Below, in pieces: positions 12,555-24,378 of a DNA stretch of 64,000 bases. A program made the translations under genes and the position numbers. The first letter of the stretch is position 1; the number at the start of each line of letters is the position of its first letter. Source of the DNA: Pyropia yezoensis (taxonomy: Eukaryota; Rhodophyta; Bangiophyceae; Bangiales; Bangiaceae); contig CM020619.1 in assembly GCA_009829735.1 (NCBI GenBank), positions 4,665,727-4,729,726 of the forward strand. Reading direction: 5' to 3'. The notes under the pieces are model-generated. The model was not told where the DNA came from. It worked only from the letters and a program-made list of their open reading frames with translations, and searched no databases.

Positions 12555-15500
12555 CACCGAGGCGGCGGAAGCGGGAGGGCCGACCGGCCACCACGACCGA
12601 CGCCTGGACGGTATGGGTGGCCCGTCGCTGCTCAGCCGCGCTGCTGGCGTGGCGGCGTCCGCCAACGGCACTGGCAGTGACGGTGGCGATGGTGGGCGGC
12701 GGGTCTTCGGCCCGCGTCTTGCCCCCGTGCGGGACGTCTTTGGGGCGTCGGCCATCTGGCGGCAGGGCTTTTACGGCGGTGGCGTGCGGGTGGCGGTGTT
12801 TGACACGGGCATCTCGGCGGGGAACCCCCACTTTGGGAACATTGTTGAGCGCACCGACTGGACGGCAGAGCACTCATACGACGACAGCGTCGGCCACGGC
12901 ACCTTTGTGGCGGGCCTCATTGCGGGCTCCCACCCCGATTGCCCCGGGCTGGCACCCGCGGCGGACCTCATCACCTTCCGGGTGTTTACGGGCGCTCAAG
13001 TGAGCTACACCTCGTGGTTCCTCGACGCGTTCAACTACGCCCTTTACGCGCGGGTGCACGTGCTGAACCTGTCCATCGGGGGGCCCGACTTTGCCGACGA
13101 GCCGTTCACAGAAAAGGTGAATGAGGTAACCGCCGCGGGCGTCATTGTTGTGTCGGCCATTGGCAACGACGGGCCGCTGTGGGGTTCCCTCAACAACCCT
13201 GCCGACATGATGGAGGTGGTGGGGGTTGGAGGCGTCGAGCCCGACGGCCGCATCGCCCCCTTCTCGTCGCGGGGCATGACCACCCACGAGCTATCCCGGC
13301 CGTACGAGTCGTACGGGCGTGTCAAGCCGGACGTGGTCACGTACGGCCGGCAGGTGCAGGCGCCCAACCATGCCAACCATGGGTCGTGCAAGCGCCTCAG
13401 CGGCACGTCCGTGGCGTCACCGGTGGTGGCGGGCGCCCTCGCCCTGGTCGCCTCCATCGTCCCTGCCGAGCGCCGACGGGCGGTGGTCACGCCTGCTTCG
13501 GTTAAGCGGGTGCTCATCGAGTCGGCCACCCGCTTGTCGGGCAGCAGCATCTACGAGCAGGGTGCGGGGCTGCTGGACATTGCGGCCGCCGCCGAAGTCA
13601 TGCGCCAGGTGGACCGCGAGTGGCTCGCCACCCGCGACGCGTTGGCCACGCGCACTGCCGCCGCCGCCGCGGCGGCCGCTACGTCGGCCGCCCCCCCCTC
13701 CGTGACTGCGGAGGTGCAGGGCGCTCGCCCGGCCGAAGCGCACGGCGCGGACGGAGCCCCGTCTGTGGACGACGAGGATGATGGCCACGGCGGCGGTGGT
13801 GCGGGCTTTGCCGGCGAGGAAGCCATGCCCGCTGGTGGGACGGACGTGCCCCTCCCCGACGGCACCGTCGCCGCTGCTGCCCCTGATGACGACGGTGACG
13901 ACACTGACGCGAGCCTCCGCCGCCGCCTTGCCCTACGTGCGGCTACCTGGCCGTCGGGCAGGAGGAAGGGGTCATCCCCTTTGCACTCTCGCCACCTTCG
14001 TCCGCGCCGTGCCGACGCGCCCATTGTGTTTGTGCCCCCACGGAGGGCGAGCGCGGGCACGGTGGGCGGCCGTGCGCGGCGGCTGCTCGACGCCCTTAGC
14101 CACCGCGCCGCACGGGTGTCATGGCGGCGACCGTTGCCGCGGGCGGCTCGCCCAGCAACGGAGGCGGCGGTGACATCGCTTGCCGACAGGCGCGCAGTTG
14201 GTCCCGTGCCGCGACTGCGGCCGGGGCTGCTGCCTCGTGCGCCACGGTCGCCAAGGACCACCATGGACGCTGCTTTGGCAGCGGTGCAATCGCTCCCCGC
14301 AGCCGCGACGGCGGCCGTGTGGGGGTCGCCGCCCCCGCCGCCCACCGCAGGGGTGGCGGCCGTGATGGCGGGAGGCCATCCGCGTGGCTCGGCGCGAACG
14401 TTGCTCGATGGCGACAGCGGCAGCGGTGGCGGGGCCGGCGACGACCTGAGCGAAGGCGGGGGCTGGGGGTGGTCTGACGGCTCGCCGGCAGCGGAGGCGC
14501 CGCCGCTCCCCCCCCCCTCCCCTCCCCCCCCACCGCCGCCGTTGGAGCCCGTGGCGGCCCCACGGGCGGCGTTGCTGCCCAACTACCTCGACCTCACTGC
14601 CGGAGGCTGCCCGTACATGTGGCCCCATTGTGCGCAGCCGCTCTTCCCCGGCTCGGCACCGGCGGTGGTCAACGTGACGGTGCTGAATCTCGGGGGCGTC
14701 AAGGGCGCCATCACCTCCATCGCTTGGGCGCCCGGGCCGGGGGGGGAGCTGCTGGCCGTGGCGGCCAGCCTGCCCGACCGCTTTTGGCCGTGGGCGGCCG
14801 GCTTTGGCGTGCACATCCGGGTGGCCGACGGGGGTGGCTCGGACGCGGCAGCCGCTGCGCTGGCCGACTTGGCCGCCACCCCTACCGTCGCGAGTGGCGT
14901 GCTGCGCCTGACCGTGAAGTCGGTGGTGGAGGGCACCGCGTCGGCAATAGAGCTGCCCATCCGCGCCGACGTAGTGGCCGCCCCCCCACGGGAGCGGCGG
15001 CTGCTGTGGGACACCTACCACAGCCTCCGCTACCCGCCCGCGTACGTGCCGCGGGACTCGCTGGCTGAGACTAAGGACATGCTTGACTGGCTGGGTGACC
15101 ACCCCCACACCAATTTCCAGGCGCTGTACCGGCACCTCCGCGGCGCGGGCTATTTTGTCGACGTCTGGACGCAGCCCGCCACGTGCCTCCCCGCCGACGT
15201 GACCGCCCGCTACGGGGCGCTGCTGGTGATTGACGCAGAGGACTACTTTGCGACGGCGGAGGTGGCGGCCATCACCGCCGCGGTCCACGACGGCGGCCTC
15301 GCGCTGATTGTCGTCGCCGAATGGTACTCGCGGCCGCTGATGCGGGACGTGCGGTTTGAGGACGACAACACGCGCTCCTGGTGGACACCCGTCATTGGTG
15401 GCGGCAACGTGCCCGCCCTCAACGAGCTCCTTCGTCCCCACGGGATTGCCCTGGGCGACACGGTACTGTCGGGGGAGGTCGCCGGCGCCACGCCCTTCCC

Positions 15501-16917
15501 GCGGTACGGCTTCATGTCGGGCTCCCCCATCGTGCGCGTGGACCTGGGCGGGGAGGCCCTCCGCGCGCGGGGCCTGCGGCCACACCTGCCCCGCCGCGGG
15601 CCCGGCGGCGGCGCGGCGCCGCCGGTCGCGTCGGCGGCGGCCCCCCCCGTGGGCTCCCCCGTCGACGCCGTGGTGCTGGCGATCAGCCGGTCTGCCCGCG
15701 GGGCGGTGGCGGTGCTCGGCGACAGCAACTGTGTGGATACGGCCTACGCGGGGGGCAACTGCCACGCCCTCTTCACCGCCATTGTGGGCCACGCAGTCGC
15801 GACGGCGGGCAGCCGCGCCGCGGCGTACGTGCCGCTCCTGTCGGGTCCCGACGTGCTCACCGGCGCCGCCCCGCTGCTGGGCGTTGAGGCAGGGGACGTG
15901 GCGTCCCCGCCACCGCCGTCGGGGGTGGCGCTGCTGCGGCCACACTCGCGGGTGCTGGCGCGGCCCGGCGCCGCGGGGCGTTTTCGGGACCTCTCCCACT
16001 CGTGCTACGTGCCGCCGCCGCCACCCGCGGCGACGGCGGCCGTCATGGCGCCGCCGCCACCGCCACCGGCCGCCGCCGCGCCGACCACGACGCCGCCGCC
16101 CGCGGGCGGCCGGCGGCGGCGGATGACGCCCCATGTGGCCCCGGCGGTGGCGGCGGTGGCGATGCCCCGCCCGCGACGGGCGGTGGTGCTGGGCAGCCAG
16201 GCGTACAACCCGCTGCTGGGGGTGCCCCTCCCCCCCGCCCCGTGGGGGGAGGGGGCCGGGGACCCTGGTGGCGCCCGCCGCCGTGCGCCCAGCCCCGGGG
16301 GTGGCGCCCGTGTTGGCAGTGCGGGTGGTGGGGGGGGTGGCCTGGGGGGGGGCGACCCAGCGGCCGACGACGCTGCCTGGTGGGCCACCGCCGCTGCCGT
16401 GGCGGCCTCCCCAGAGGTGCTGCTGCTGGCGGGCGCCTTGTGCGTGGCGGCGTCGGTGCTGCTACGCCGTGGGGGGGGGGGGGAGGGGGCGGCGGGGGGG
16501 GGGGTTCTGGAGGGGGCGGCCTCGGGGGGGGGGGGGGCAGCGCCGCCCCCACGGGCGGTGGGGGTGGGGGTGGGGGTGGTTACTTGCCCCTTTCCGCGGG
16601 GGGGGGGGTGGGGGGGACGGGCACCGCCCGCCGCTGGGCGGCTGGCCGCCGCGACGTGGCGGCCCACTGAGCCGCCCCGCGGCGGCTGTGGCGGCGGCGG
16701 CGGCGTGCGCACCGCATCCAACTCTTTTCAAAAGTGGCGCAGCGTCAGACGAGCGCGTGCCGGCTGCGACGGCGGGCAACGGCGGCAGCAGCGGCGCGGC
16801 CGGGACGGCTGGTGGGGTTCTGTGTATCGGCGGCAGGGGGATTGTCGTCGGTGGGGGTCTGTTGACGGGGCGGTGGGGGCGGAACTGCCGGCGGGGTGGT
16901 GGGGGGGCGTTAGGTAG
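11755..16917 (+). CDS. Site-1 protease (membrane-bound subtilisin-family proprotein convertase, MBTPS1 type)
   Basis: This is a Golgi serine protease that in animals and plants cleaves membrane-tethered transcription factors such as ATF6/bZIP28 and other secretory cargo. From ATG 11755 it has 1720 residues (human about 1050). A basic stretch and a hydrophobic signal lie near residues 50-80, followed by a prodomain. The catalytic domain shows Asp350 (VAVFDTG), His381 (GHGTFVAG), the oxyanion Asn471 (AIGNDGPL) and Ser552 (SGTSVASP). The stretch VSYTSWFLDAFNYAL and LNLSIGGPDF are nearly identical to animal S1P. Downstream the S1P-specific region continues with CPYMWPHC, RYPPAYVPRD, HPHTNF, NVPALNELL and GDSNC. 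One C-terminal transmembrane segment lies near residues 1542-1571, followed by a Gly-rich tail. No intron is needed. Extra length comes from Ala/Gly/Pro inserts. ATG 11374 is an alternative start. The exact C-terminus after the G-runs near 16470-16530 is uncertain. Confidence 0.96.
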
Positions 16918-17181
16918 AGGGAGGGGAGGGGGGGGGTCTGGACCGGCACGGAAAAAGAAGCAACGAAACAAGGGACGAGCAGTCGGCCGCTGGGGCCGAC
17001 AGGGGGAGAAGGCGGGGCAGGAGGGGGGCGTGGGGTCTGCCCCCACACTGAGACACAAGCAACAACAGAAATAAGAATAAGAGGCGCACGCCCCGGTGGG
17101 CCGGGGGTGTGCGACGAGCCGCGCAGCGTCGATCCCCCGCCCCCCCCAACACCGCCCCCCCCTCCCGCATCGCGGATGCGC

Positions 17182-19725
17182 CTACACGTCCAGCTGGGCG
17201 GGCGTCTGACGGGGCCCACGCACGGCGCGCGCCCGCGGCCTGCCGCGGCTGCCGTCGGTCGCCTCGGCCGCAGCCGCCGCCGCCTCGTCCTCCCCGCTGC
17301 CGTCTGCCTCGCCGTCCCCGCCGGCAGCGGCGGCGGCGGCGGCGGCGGCGCGCTGTGCCAGCGCGCGTGCCCGCCGTCGCGGGGTTACCACCGACGGCCG
17401 CCGCGGGGGCCCGCCGCCGGCGGCCGCTGCCGCCGCCTCCTCCCCCACAACGTCGCTCGACTCGGAGGAGGAGTCGGCCGCCCACGACGCCTCCTCCCCC
17501 CCCTCCTCATCCTCTGACGGCGAACCGCCCGCCGCCTCGTCGGCTGACGAGGAGGACCCGTACCCCTCCTCCTCCTCAGACGGGGACTCCCCCTCCTCCT
17601 CCTCCTCCTCGCTGTCGCTGTCGCTGTCGCTGGCCTCTTCGTCACTCGACGAGAGCACCCCCCGGTAGACAGCTGCACCCCCGCCGCCGCCCGCCCCCCC
17701 CGACGCCCCGTCGCCGCCACTGTCCCACCCGCTGGGCAGGGAGGAGGCGCTGCTGCGCGCGCTCAGCGCGCCCGTCACAGACGTGTCCACGCTCGCCGAC
17801 GCGGTAAACTCCTCGTTGAACGCCGCGAAGCGGACCGACCGGGAGGGTGCCCCGCCGCCGCCGAGCGCCTCGTTGGACGTGCCAGCCTCGGAGGAGAGGG
17901 CGGGGACGAGTGCCCCCGCGCCGCGGCGCGCGGCGTCGGTGCCGCCACCACCGCGGCTGCCGCCGCCGCCGCCGCTGCCGCCGCTTCCGTCGGCCACTGA
18001 CGAGGACTCGGACGCGCCTGACGTGTCCGTGGCGTCGGTCAGCGAGTCGCCATCCTCTTCCTCCTCCTCCCCAGACGCCGACGCAGATGCCGACGCGGAG
18101 GCCGACGCAGAGGCCGACGTGGAGGCCGACGCCGACTCGGACGCCGACTCGGACGCCGACTCGTCCGACGCCGACCCGGACGACGCCCCCAACGACGCCG
18201 ACGACGCCGACGCGTCCGACGCCGACACCCCAGACGCAGACGCGTCGGACGCTGACGCGTCGGAAGCCGCCGACTCGTCGGAAGACACGGACACGTCGGC
18301 AGACGCCGACGCGTCGGAAGAGGCAGACTCCGAAGCCGCCTCGCCTGACGAGGACACCGCCTCGTCTGACGATGCCAACGAGGCAGAAGCGGCCGACGAC
18401 GACGAGCGGCTGGCGCTGCTCGACGCTGACCCGCTCCGCGCCGCGTCGGCGGGGTCCCCGCCCCCCCCCAACGCCCGTGCGGTCCCAGCCGCCGCCCCCG
18501 CCGCCCCGGGAGGCGTCGCGGGCGTCAGCTGAATCGACGCCCACGCAGGCCGCACCGGCAGGTGCGGCGGTGACCGGGGCGACATGGCGGCGGCGTCACC
18601 GCGCCCCCCCCTCCCCCCCGGCGGGTCGCCCAGGAGCCCCTCTGACGAGTCACACCGGGTGACGGCCGTCGCCTGCGCCTTGGCCGCCACCGCCCCCCCC
18701 TTGAGGATGGACGACGCGAGCGTCATGGGCGCCAGGTCCCCACTATCCCGCGACGCGGCCGGCGCCAGCGACGCAGACCCCCCCGCGTCAGTACTGTCTA
18801 GCCGCTCCCACCGGGACGCCCGGTTGGCAATCGACGCCGACCGCGCGCCCGCCGCGTGCACCGGTGGCGGGGAGCGAGTGGTGGAAAAGCGGGGGGAGGT
18901 GGAGCTGGACGACGCGTGGTCGCCCCCACCCCCCCCCCCAGCCGCCGCTACGCTTGCCGCCGACGCGGTCGACGCGGTGCGGCCGCCGAGGCCGCGCCCC
19001 CGGATTTGTAGCGGGGACCCCCGCGGGAGCCCCCCCCCGGCGGCCAACGGGAGCCCCTTGGCGCCCGAGGAGCGCGGGGAGCGGGCCGCACTGCCGCCGC
19101 TGTGCCGGCCGGTGGCGCCCCGGCCGCCCGCACCGCCGCCAGCCGCGGCGGCGGCGGCGGCGGCGGCGGCGGCACCCCCCCCCAGCGACGGGGCGGCAGC
19201 GGGAAAGACGGCGCGGCGGGTGAGCGCCCAGCGGCGGGCGTCGGCGGCAGCGGTCGTCTGGGAGGCGGCCAGCACCGCCGCCGCCGCGGCGGCCGTCTGC
19301 GTCGCTGCCGACGCAACGCCAAACACCCGCGGGTCCCCGCGGCCGTACAGGTCATAGTCAATGGCCAGGGCCGCGTCGGCCACGCCCCGGGGGGACGGCG
19401 GCTGGCTGCCGCCGCCGCCCGCCTTGGCCGCCCCGCCGCTGCCGCCGCCGCTGCCGCCGCCGCTGCCGCCTCTACCCCCCCTCCCAGCCGCGACGTCCCG
19501 ACGGAAGCGCCGTAGCAGCCGCCGCCGCGCGCGGCGGGCGGTCTGTCGCTCGGCGCGCGGGCCAAAGAGCCCATCATAGCCGCGGCCGTAAATGTCTGGG
19601 TCCGTGTAGGAGCCCCGCCGGGCGACGGCAGAGGCGGCACTCTCCACCCCAGACGGCGGGTGCCCCCAGCTGCCAGCACCGCCAAAGCCGGCCGGCGGGC
19701 CCCCACCATCAGTAACCGCTGCCAT
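17182..19725 (-). CDS. Large disordered Ser/Ala/acidic protein with two YGRG motifs, unknown function
   Basis: The 847-residue reading frame starts at ATG 19725 (MAAVTDGGG). An upstream in-frame extension is a poly-Arg tract and I excluded it. Near the N-terminus two related motifs occur, DIYGRGYDGLFG and YDLYGRGDPRVFG, about 70-80 residues apart, each followed by a helix-prone Gln/Ala/Arg segment. The middle is Gly/Ala-rich. About 150 residues are Ser-Ala/Asp/Glu alternations (SASASASA), then come acidic clusters and an Arg-rich C-terminus ending AQLDV. I recognise no catalytic domain. The opposite strand carries an Asp-Ala ORF over the same repeat. I prefer the minus frame for its length and its non-repetitive N-terminal motifs. 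It could be a nuclear or wall-associated scaffold, but nothing shows this. Confidence 0.5.
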   Translation of the reverse strand: MAAVTDGGGPPAGFGGAGSWGHPPSGVESAASAVARRGSYTDPDIYGRGYDGLFGPRAERQTARRARRRLLRRFRRDVAAGRGGRGGSGGGSGGGSGGAAKAGGGGSQPPSPRGVADAALAIDYDLYGRGDPRVFGVASAATQTAAAAAAVLAASQTTAAADARRWALTRRAVFPAAAPSLGGGAAAAAAAAAAAGGGAGGRGATGRHSGGSAARSPRSSGAKGLPLAAGGGLPRGSPLQIRGRGLGGRTASTASAASVAAAGGGGGGDHASSSSTSPRFSTTRSPPPVHAAGARSASIANRASRWERLDSTDAGGSASLAPAASRDSGDLAPMTLASSILKGGAVAAKAQATAVTRCDSSEGLLGDPPGGRGGRGDAAAMSPRSPPHLPVRPAWASIQLTPATPPGAAGAAAGTARALGGGGDPADAARSGSASSSASRSSSSAASASLASSDEAVSSSGEAASESASSDASASADVSVSSDESAASDASASDASASGVSASDASASSASLGASSGSASDESASESASESASASTSASASASASASASASGEEEEEDGDSLTDATDTSGASESSSVADGSGGSGGGGGSRGGGGTDAARRGAGALVPALSSEAGTSNEALGGGGAPSRSVRFAAFNEEFTASASVDTSVTGALSARSSASSLPSGWDSGGDGASGGAGGGGGAAVYRGVLSSSDEEASDSDSDSEEEEEEGESPSEEEEGYGSSSSADEAAGGSPSEDEEGGEEASWAADSSSESSDVVGEEAAAAAAGGGPPRRPSVVTPRRRARALAQRAAAAAAAAAGGDGEADGSGEDEAAAAAAEATDGSRGRPRARAVRGPRQTPAQLDV

Positions 19726-21428
19726 TGCTGGCGCCCAGGGGTGGCGGAGCGGGGGGGGCGGAGCGGGCGGGGGGAGGGACACGGGAAGAGGAGCAAGTAA
19801 AAAAAAAGACAAGAGGAGACGGAGAGAGGGGGCGACGCGCCGACGCCCCAGGCCGCCCCGTCGAGGAGCAGCCACCCGACGCTCCCGCCTCCGCCGCGAC
19901 CACCGCCGACGCCGCCGACGACGCCGCCGCCGCCGCCGCCGCCACGTCCCCCCCCCCAACTTCCACCGCCCTCACCGCAGAAGCCGCGAACCAGCCACGC
20001 CCCCCACCGCGGACCGGCGTGGAACCCCCCCACCACCCCCCCCACCCTCCCTCGCGACGGCGACGGGGCTCCCGCGTAGGCAACGCCACCAACGCACCGC
20101 ACTGGCGGGGCACGCCCACCACGCAACACCGCCGCACAAGCCACTACCTGGCGGGGGGTGACAGCGTAGGCGGTGAGGGAGGGGGGAGGCCAGGGGCGTC
20201 GCAGCGGAGGCGGGCGTCGTGCCCGTCGGCGCCCCCCCCCCCCCCCCAACCACCCCTCCCACACCACCTGCTCCCCTGCACGCCGCCACCGCCACCCCCA
20301 CCACGGAGCAGAGCAGACAGTGGCGGCGAGACGGCGGCCGCGGCGGAGTGAGCACAGGCCCGTGCAGCTGGGGACACCGCCCAGGCAGCCACCGTCCCAC
20401 GCACACAAGGGGTGCAGGGGTGCGGAGGGGGAGGGGACAGAAAGAGAGGAGGCGGGGACGGGGAAAAAAAGGGCGCGCAAGGCCCTGTCCCGCCCTCCCC
20501 CCCCCCCGCCGCCGACCGCCCCTCACCGCTATCCGTGTGGGGCACAGCTGACGGGGCTGCCCGGCGGTGGCCGTGGCCCGCCCACCCGCCCACGTGACAG
20601 CTGTAGGCAGCCGCCACAGCTGGAAGTAGGTTGGAGTGGGGGGGAAGGGGGCAGCAGACGCCCCCGGGGAGGGGGTCGGGTGGAGGAGGTCGGGAAGTGG
20701 CAACTGCCGTCGCCGGCGGTGCCCGCGCGCGCCCATTTGGAAGCGCAATAATCGAGCACCAACTAAGGCCGCGGCCGACGCATCTGAAATAGCCTGCGGG
20801 GGAGGTGGATGGGGGCGGTGGGGGGGGGGGGGGGGGTTGGGGAGACAGGGAGGGGGAACCGGCCGGCCGAGCTGCCGGCCGCCTCCCCATGGATTGTCAG
20901 CAGGGCCGCCGCGGGGGGTGGAGGTGGGCGACGACGGACGATGCGCCGGCGCGTCGGAGAGGCGCACGAAGGGCGGCCACGCACGCTTTGGGGTGGGGTG
21001 GCCCTTTGCCCTTCCTGGGATGCGTCGTGCGCAGCTCAGTCCTCGAGAAGAATTGTTACGTTAAAGTGGTTGGTGGAATTGGCTGCTTGATCGCCGATTT
21101 CGCGCCAACGGCTGCGGCATGCCGCAACGCCAGACCGTCCGACGACGGGACGGTCCGTGCATGCGACGCTCTTCGACGGTGGCGGTGCCGCGGCGTGTCC
21201 GGTGTGTTGTTGCCCCATCGACGGTGCCACGCACTTCGCGAGGCGGTGGCCGTGGCAGCGCTGCGCTCGGGGACTGGGAGCAGGGAGCGCTTCCAAAGCC
21301 CCATCCACCCCCCTCTCCCTCCCTTTCTTCCTTCCACTTTTGTTTGCGTCTCCCAGCGCCGTTGCGCCCTCCCTCTGCCTACACACCCCCGCCAGCGGCG
21401 GACCGGCTGGGGCTGGCCACCCGGCCCG
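19726..21428. other. Intergenic region between the Ser-rich protein gene and HUS1
   Basis: This region is GC-rich, with C-runs (20230-20247, 20497-20508) and G-runs (20820-20835). ORFs run on both strands but consist of Pro/Arg/Gly tracts. It presumably holds the promoters of the minus-strand gene ending at 19725 and of HUS1, which diverge here. I see no clear promoter motif. Confidence 0.4.
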
Positions 21429-23113
21429 ATGCGGTTCCGGACGCGCATCTCTGCGGGGCGCGTGGCCCCTCTGCTTCGTACGTTTTTTGTTGTTGTTGTG
21501 GGCCACGTCTATGGCTTGGTTGGGCACAGCGTCGTCCCGGACGGGAGGGTGTGGGGTCACCGCCGCTGGCTGGAGGCAATGCGTGGGTGGTGGCTGCGGC
21601 GTGGGCCGGTGGCTGGTGGGCAGCCTCTCTGACGTCCAGACGCGCGCTGCGAGTGCAGCTGTTCCCCCCCCTCGTCTCCCTCTGGCTGTGTGCTGGCCTC
21701 GCGGATGGTCGAGTGGATTCCCTCGTCGCTCTCGTCGCCCCCATCGCTGGTCGCACAGGGGTGGTGCAGGCACTAGAGCGGCTAGACAACTCATGCGTGC
21801 TACACCTGACGGCGCCCAACGTGCCGCAGGTGCGGTTGGTGGTCAAGCCGGACGCGCTCAGCTCGGTCGGCGGTTACGCAGTGCTCGAGCGGGTATGTGA
21901 CGTTTTCCTCGGTTTTTTATTTATTTATTTCGCTTCTGTGGCTCAGCGGGGCGCTTCCCCTCCCACTGCCATGCCCGCCTCACACACTTTCGTCTGTTGC
22001 CCAGGTACTGCGTACCACTTGCTTCTGGGGAACAACTCTCGCTGACGCGACGCCACCGTGGGCTATTGCATTCTGCGGATGCCGCCCGTATATATTTTTC
22101 TTCTTGGCTGCCCCGTTGGTGTCTCTGTGGGCTGCCCGACGCTCAGGACAGCTGGTTTGAGAGCTACCGCATCGAGTCCCAAAATGAGAACCAGATTGGC
22201 CTACAGATGGAGGTGGCCAACCTCACCAAGGCCCTCCAGTCGGCCGTCTCTGCGCAGGATGTGCTGGTCAAGCTGGCCAAGAAGGGCGTGCCGGTCCTCA
22301 CCTTTGAGATCACCACGGCCCTGGGTGTGATTATGCAGGACGTGCCCGTCTACGTGCTGACGCCCGCCCACCTGGCGGGCTGTGTGGAGCCAGAGACGCC
22401 GGCCGAGCCCGGTGTGGTGCTCCCCCCGCTGGCCAAGATGTTCCACGTGGTGGACCGGATGCGGACGCTCGGCACGACCCTGCAGCTCCACGTGGTCATC
22501 CAGTCCTCGGCGGTGTTGACGCTGTGCGTCACCGCGGGCGGGGATGTGCCCGGTCACTTCCCCGGCCACGACGGTGCCGGCAACTACCCCGGGGTGGCCA
22601 TCAAGACCACCTACCAGGGGCTCTTCCGGGCAACGATGGAGTCTGAGTCCACCGCGTCCGAGACGCTGCCGCGCGTGGAGGCGGCGGTGGCGGTGGACGT
22701 CAAGCACTTTTCGCGTGCCCTCTTTGGCCACACCATCGCACCCGAGCACGCGTTTTGCTTTGTCTTTTCCTCGTTTGTGCTCGTCCACCTGCCCGCCGAG
22801 GGCGCTACGCTCTCCTATTTTGTACGTTGCATGGCTGGAGGCGTGGGGTCTGGCTCGAAGGGGGGGAAAGGGGCGGGCCCGTCGCTGGGCCTGTCTGGGG
22901 CGCGCCGTGCCACAGCCTTACCGCCCCGCGGGTCTGGCTGCGGCGACGCGTTGGAGCAAAGGAGCGTCGCGTCCAGCGACCAGGTGGAAACTCATCCTGG
23001 CTGCGTTACGTTTTGAGGTCCTCACGTTCTCGTCTCTATTGATTGTCCCCCCCCCCTCCCCCCCCCTCTCTGCCTGTCCCCCTTAGGTACCTACCGTCCA
23101 AGAGCGACAATGA
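21429..23113 (+). CDS. HUS1: HUS1 checkpoint clamp subunit (9-1-1 complex), four exons
   Basis: HUS1 forms, with RAD9 and RAD1, the PCNA-like 9-1-1 clamp loaded at damaged DNA to activate ATR signalling. I read exons 21429-21477, 21759-21892, 22147-22821 and 23087-23113, giving 294 residues (human 280). All phases agree. Donors are GTACGT, GTATGT and GTACGT; acceptors are CACAG, CTCAG and CTTAG. The start MRFRTRI matches the conserved HUS1 N-terminus. Exon 2 gives SCVLHLTAPNVPQVRLVVKP, matching strands of the first PCNA-like half. Exon 3 carries LQMEVANLTKAL, VPVLTFEI, QDVPVYVLTP and VDVKHFSRAL. The last exon has only eight codons and a stop and completes LSYF-VPT, equivalent to the QYFIP terminus of animal HUS1. 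It is not visible as a single ORF because the frame changes at each intron. Confidence 0.93.
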
Positions 23114-24378
23114 ATGAGTTTTCTCAACGCCGCGGTTATCTTTTCGCGGGAGGTGCTGCGGGTGGCGGCTGTGGCGGCGCTGTGGCGGCGGCGGGCTCGG
23201 CCCACGCGGCCGTCTGCTTCGTCCCCACGGCATGTGCACATCGGGGGGGTGGGGGGCTCCTGTCCTTTTGCCCTGTCACGTACGTGCGTACGCTACACCG
23301 TCAAGCGCACACGCTGTACAGACGTGCCCTTGACTGGATGGACGACGGAGTGAATTGAGCACGTGGCACAACAGACACAGGGTTTCTTTGCTTCACTTCT
23401 GTCTGCGCTTCTCCCTTGCGCCTGGTGCCAAGTTCCAGGCCGTGCCCCCACGTCCCCTCCCACCGCATGGGCTTTACAGGCGCAGCGCGCGTTCCCCCCC
23501 CTCCCCGCCTCCTCCCCTCCCCCCTTCCACCCACCGCCCGTCATCAACGCGAGAGGCCAACCAGGTTGCTCTGCCGTGCCCACCAGCCCACCCTCCCCCC
23601 ACAAACCCCCCCGACCAACTCTCCTCCGTGTGGGCCGCGCTCGCCAGACCGCTCCCGTGCGTATGACAGTCTCGCGGCGCGGGGGCTCGACCAGTCTCGT
23701 CGCGCCAACGGCCACCAGCGCCCACCGCTGGGCCGGCCAGAGACCCAAAAGGGATGAGAGGGGCGGCGCCCAGCGTGGGGGTGTGGCGGCCACAGCCGAC
23801 GCGGCCGGGCGCGGCTGATTGACCGGCCCGGCCGTTGGTGGCCGCGACGCGGTGGGGGCGGGCGTGCTCACGCCCTGTCCCCCCACCCCAACAAAGGCCG
23901 CGCGAGGTTCCCCTCGCCCTGTGGATGCCAGTCGGCCGCTGGCTGCCGCGGTTGGCGATGTGCTGGGGGACGAGTGGCGTGCTCTGGCGGGTGGCCCCCC
24001 TTCCGCCCCCCAGCACCCCCACTCCCCGCGCATTGGCTAGTTGCGGGGGGGGACAGGGCTGGCGTGGGCGAGGAGGCGGCCGTCGGCCACCCCCCCCCAC
24101 GCCTAGTTACGGTGTGCATTAGGCTGTTCTTACAACAACATTTTCGAAGAAACGTGGAGCTTTCTCACTGGCTCACAGCCAATTGGAGACAAGAGTCGTG
24201 TCCCCAATAGTGTCCCCACGCCACAGGGCCCATCAGGGGGGGTTCGCGCAGCACCACCCGGTTGTCCGTGAGACAGAAGTCCACAGCCTCTGCGCGCGGC
24301 GCTCTGCGATAATCGCGGCTACGCTTCCGTGCCACCCCGTCCCACGTCCGTGACTTTCCGTGCCCTCCTCCTCTACAG
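23114..24378. other. Intergenic region downstream of HUS1
   Basis: This is GC-rich DNA with several overlapping ORFs on both strands that have no recognisable domain. GC falls after about 24110. I see no gene that I can support before the exon candidate at 24379. Confidence 0.4.

Noticed and set aside
17783-18532. Plus-strand Asp-Ala repeat ORF of 249 codons
   Set aside because: It is the complement of the Ser-Ala repeat in the longer minus-strand gene and has no non-repetitive domain.
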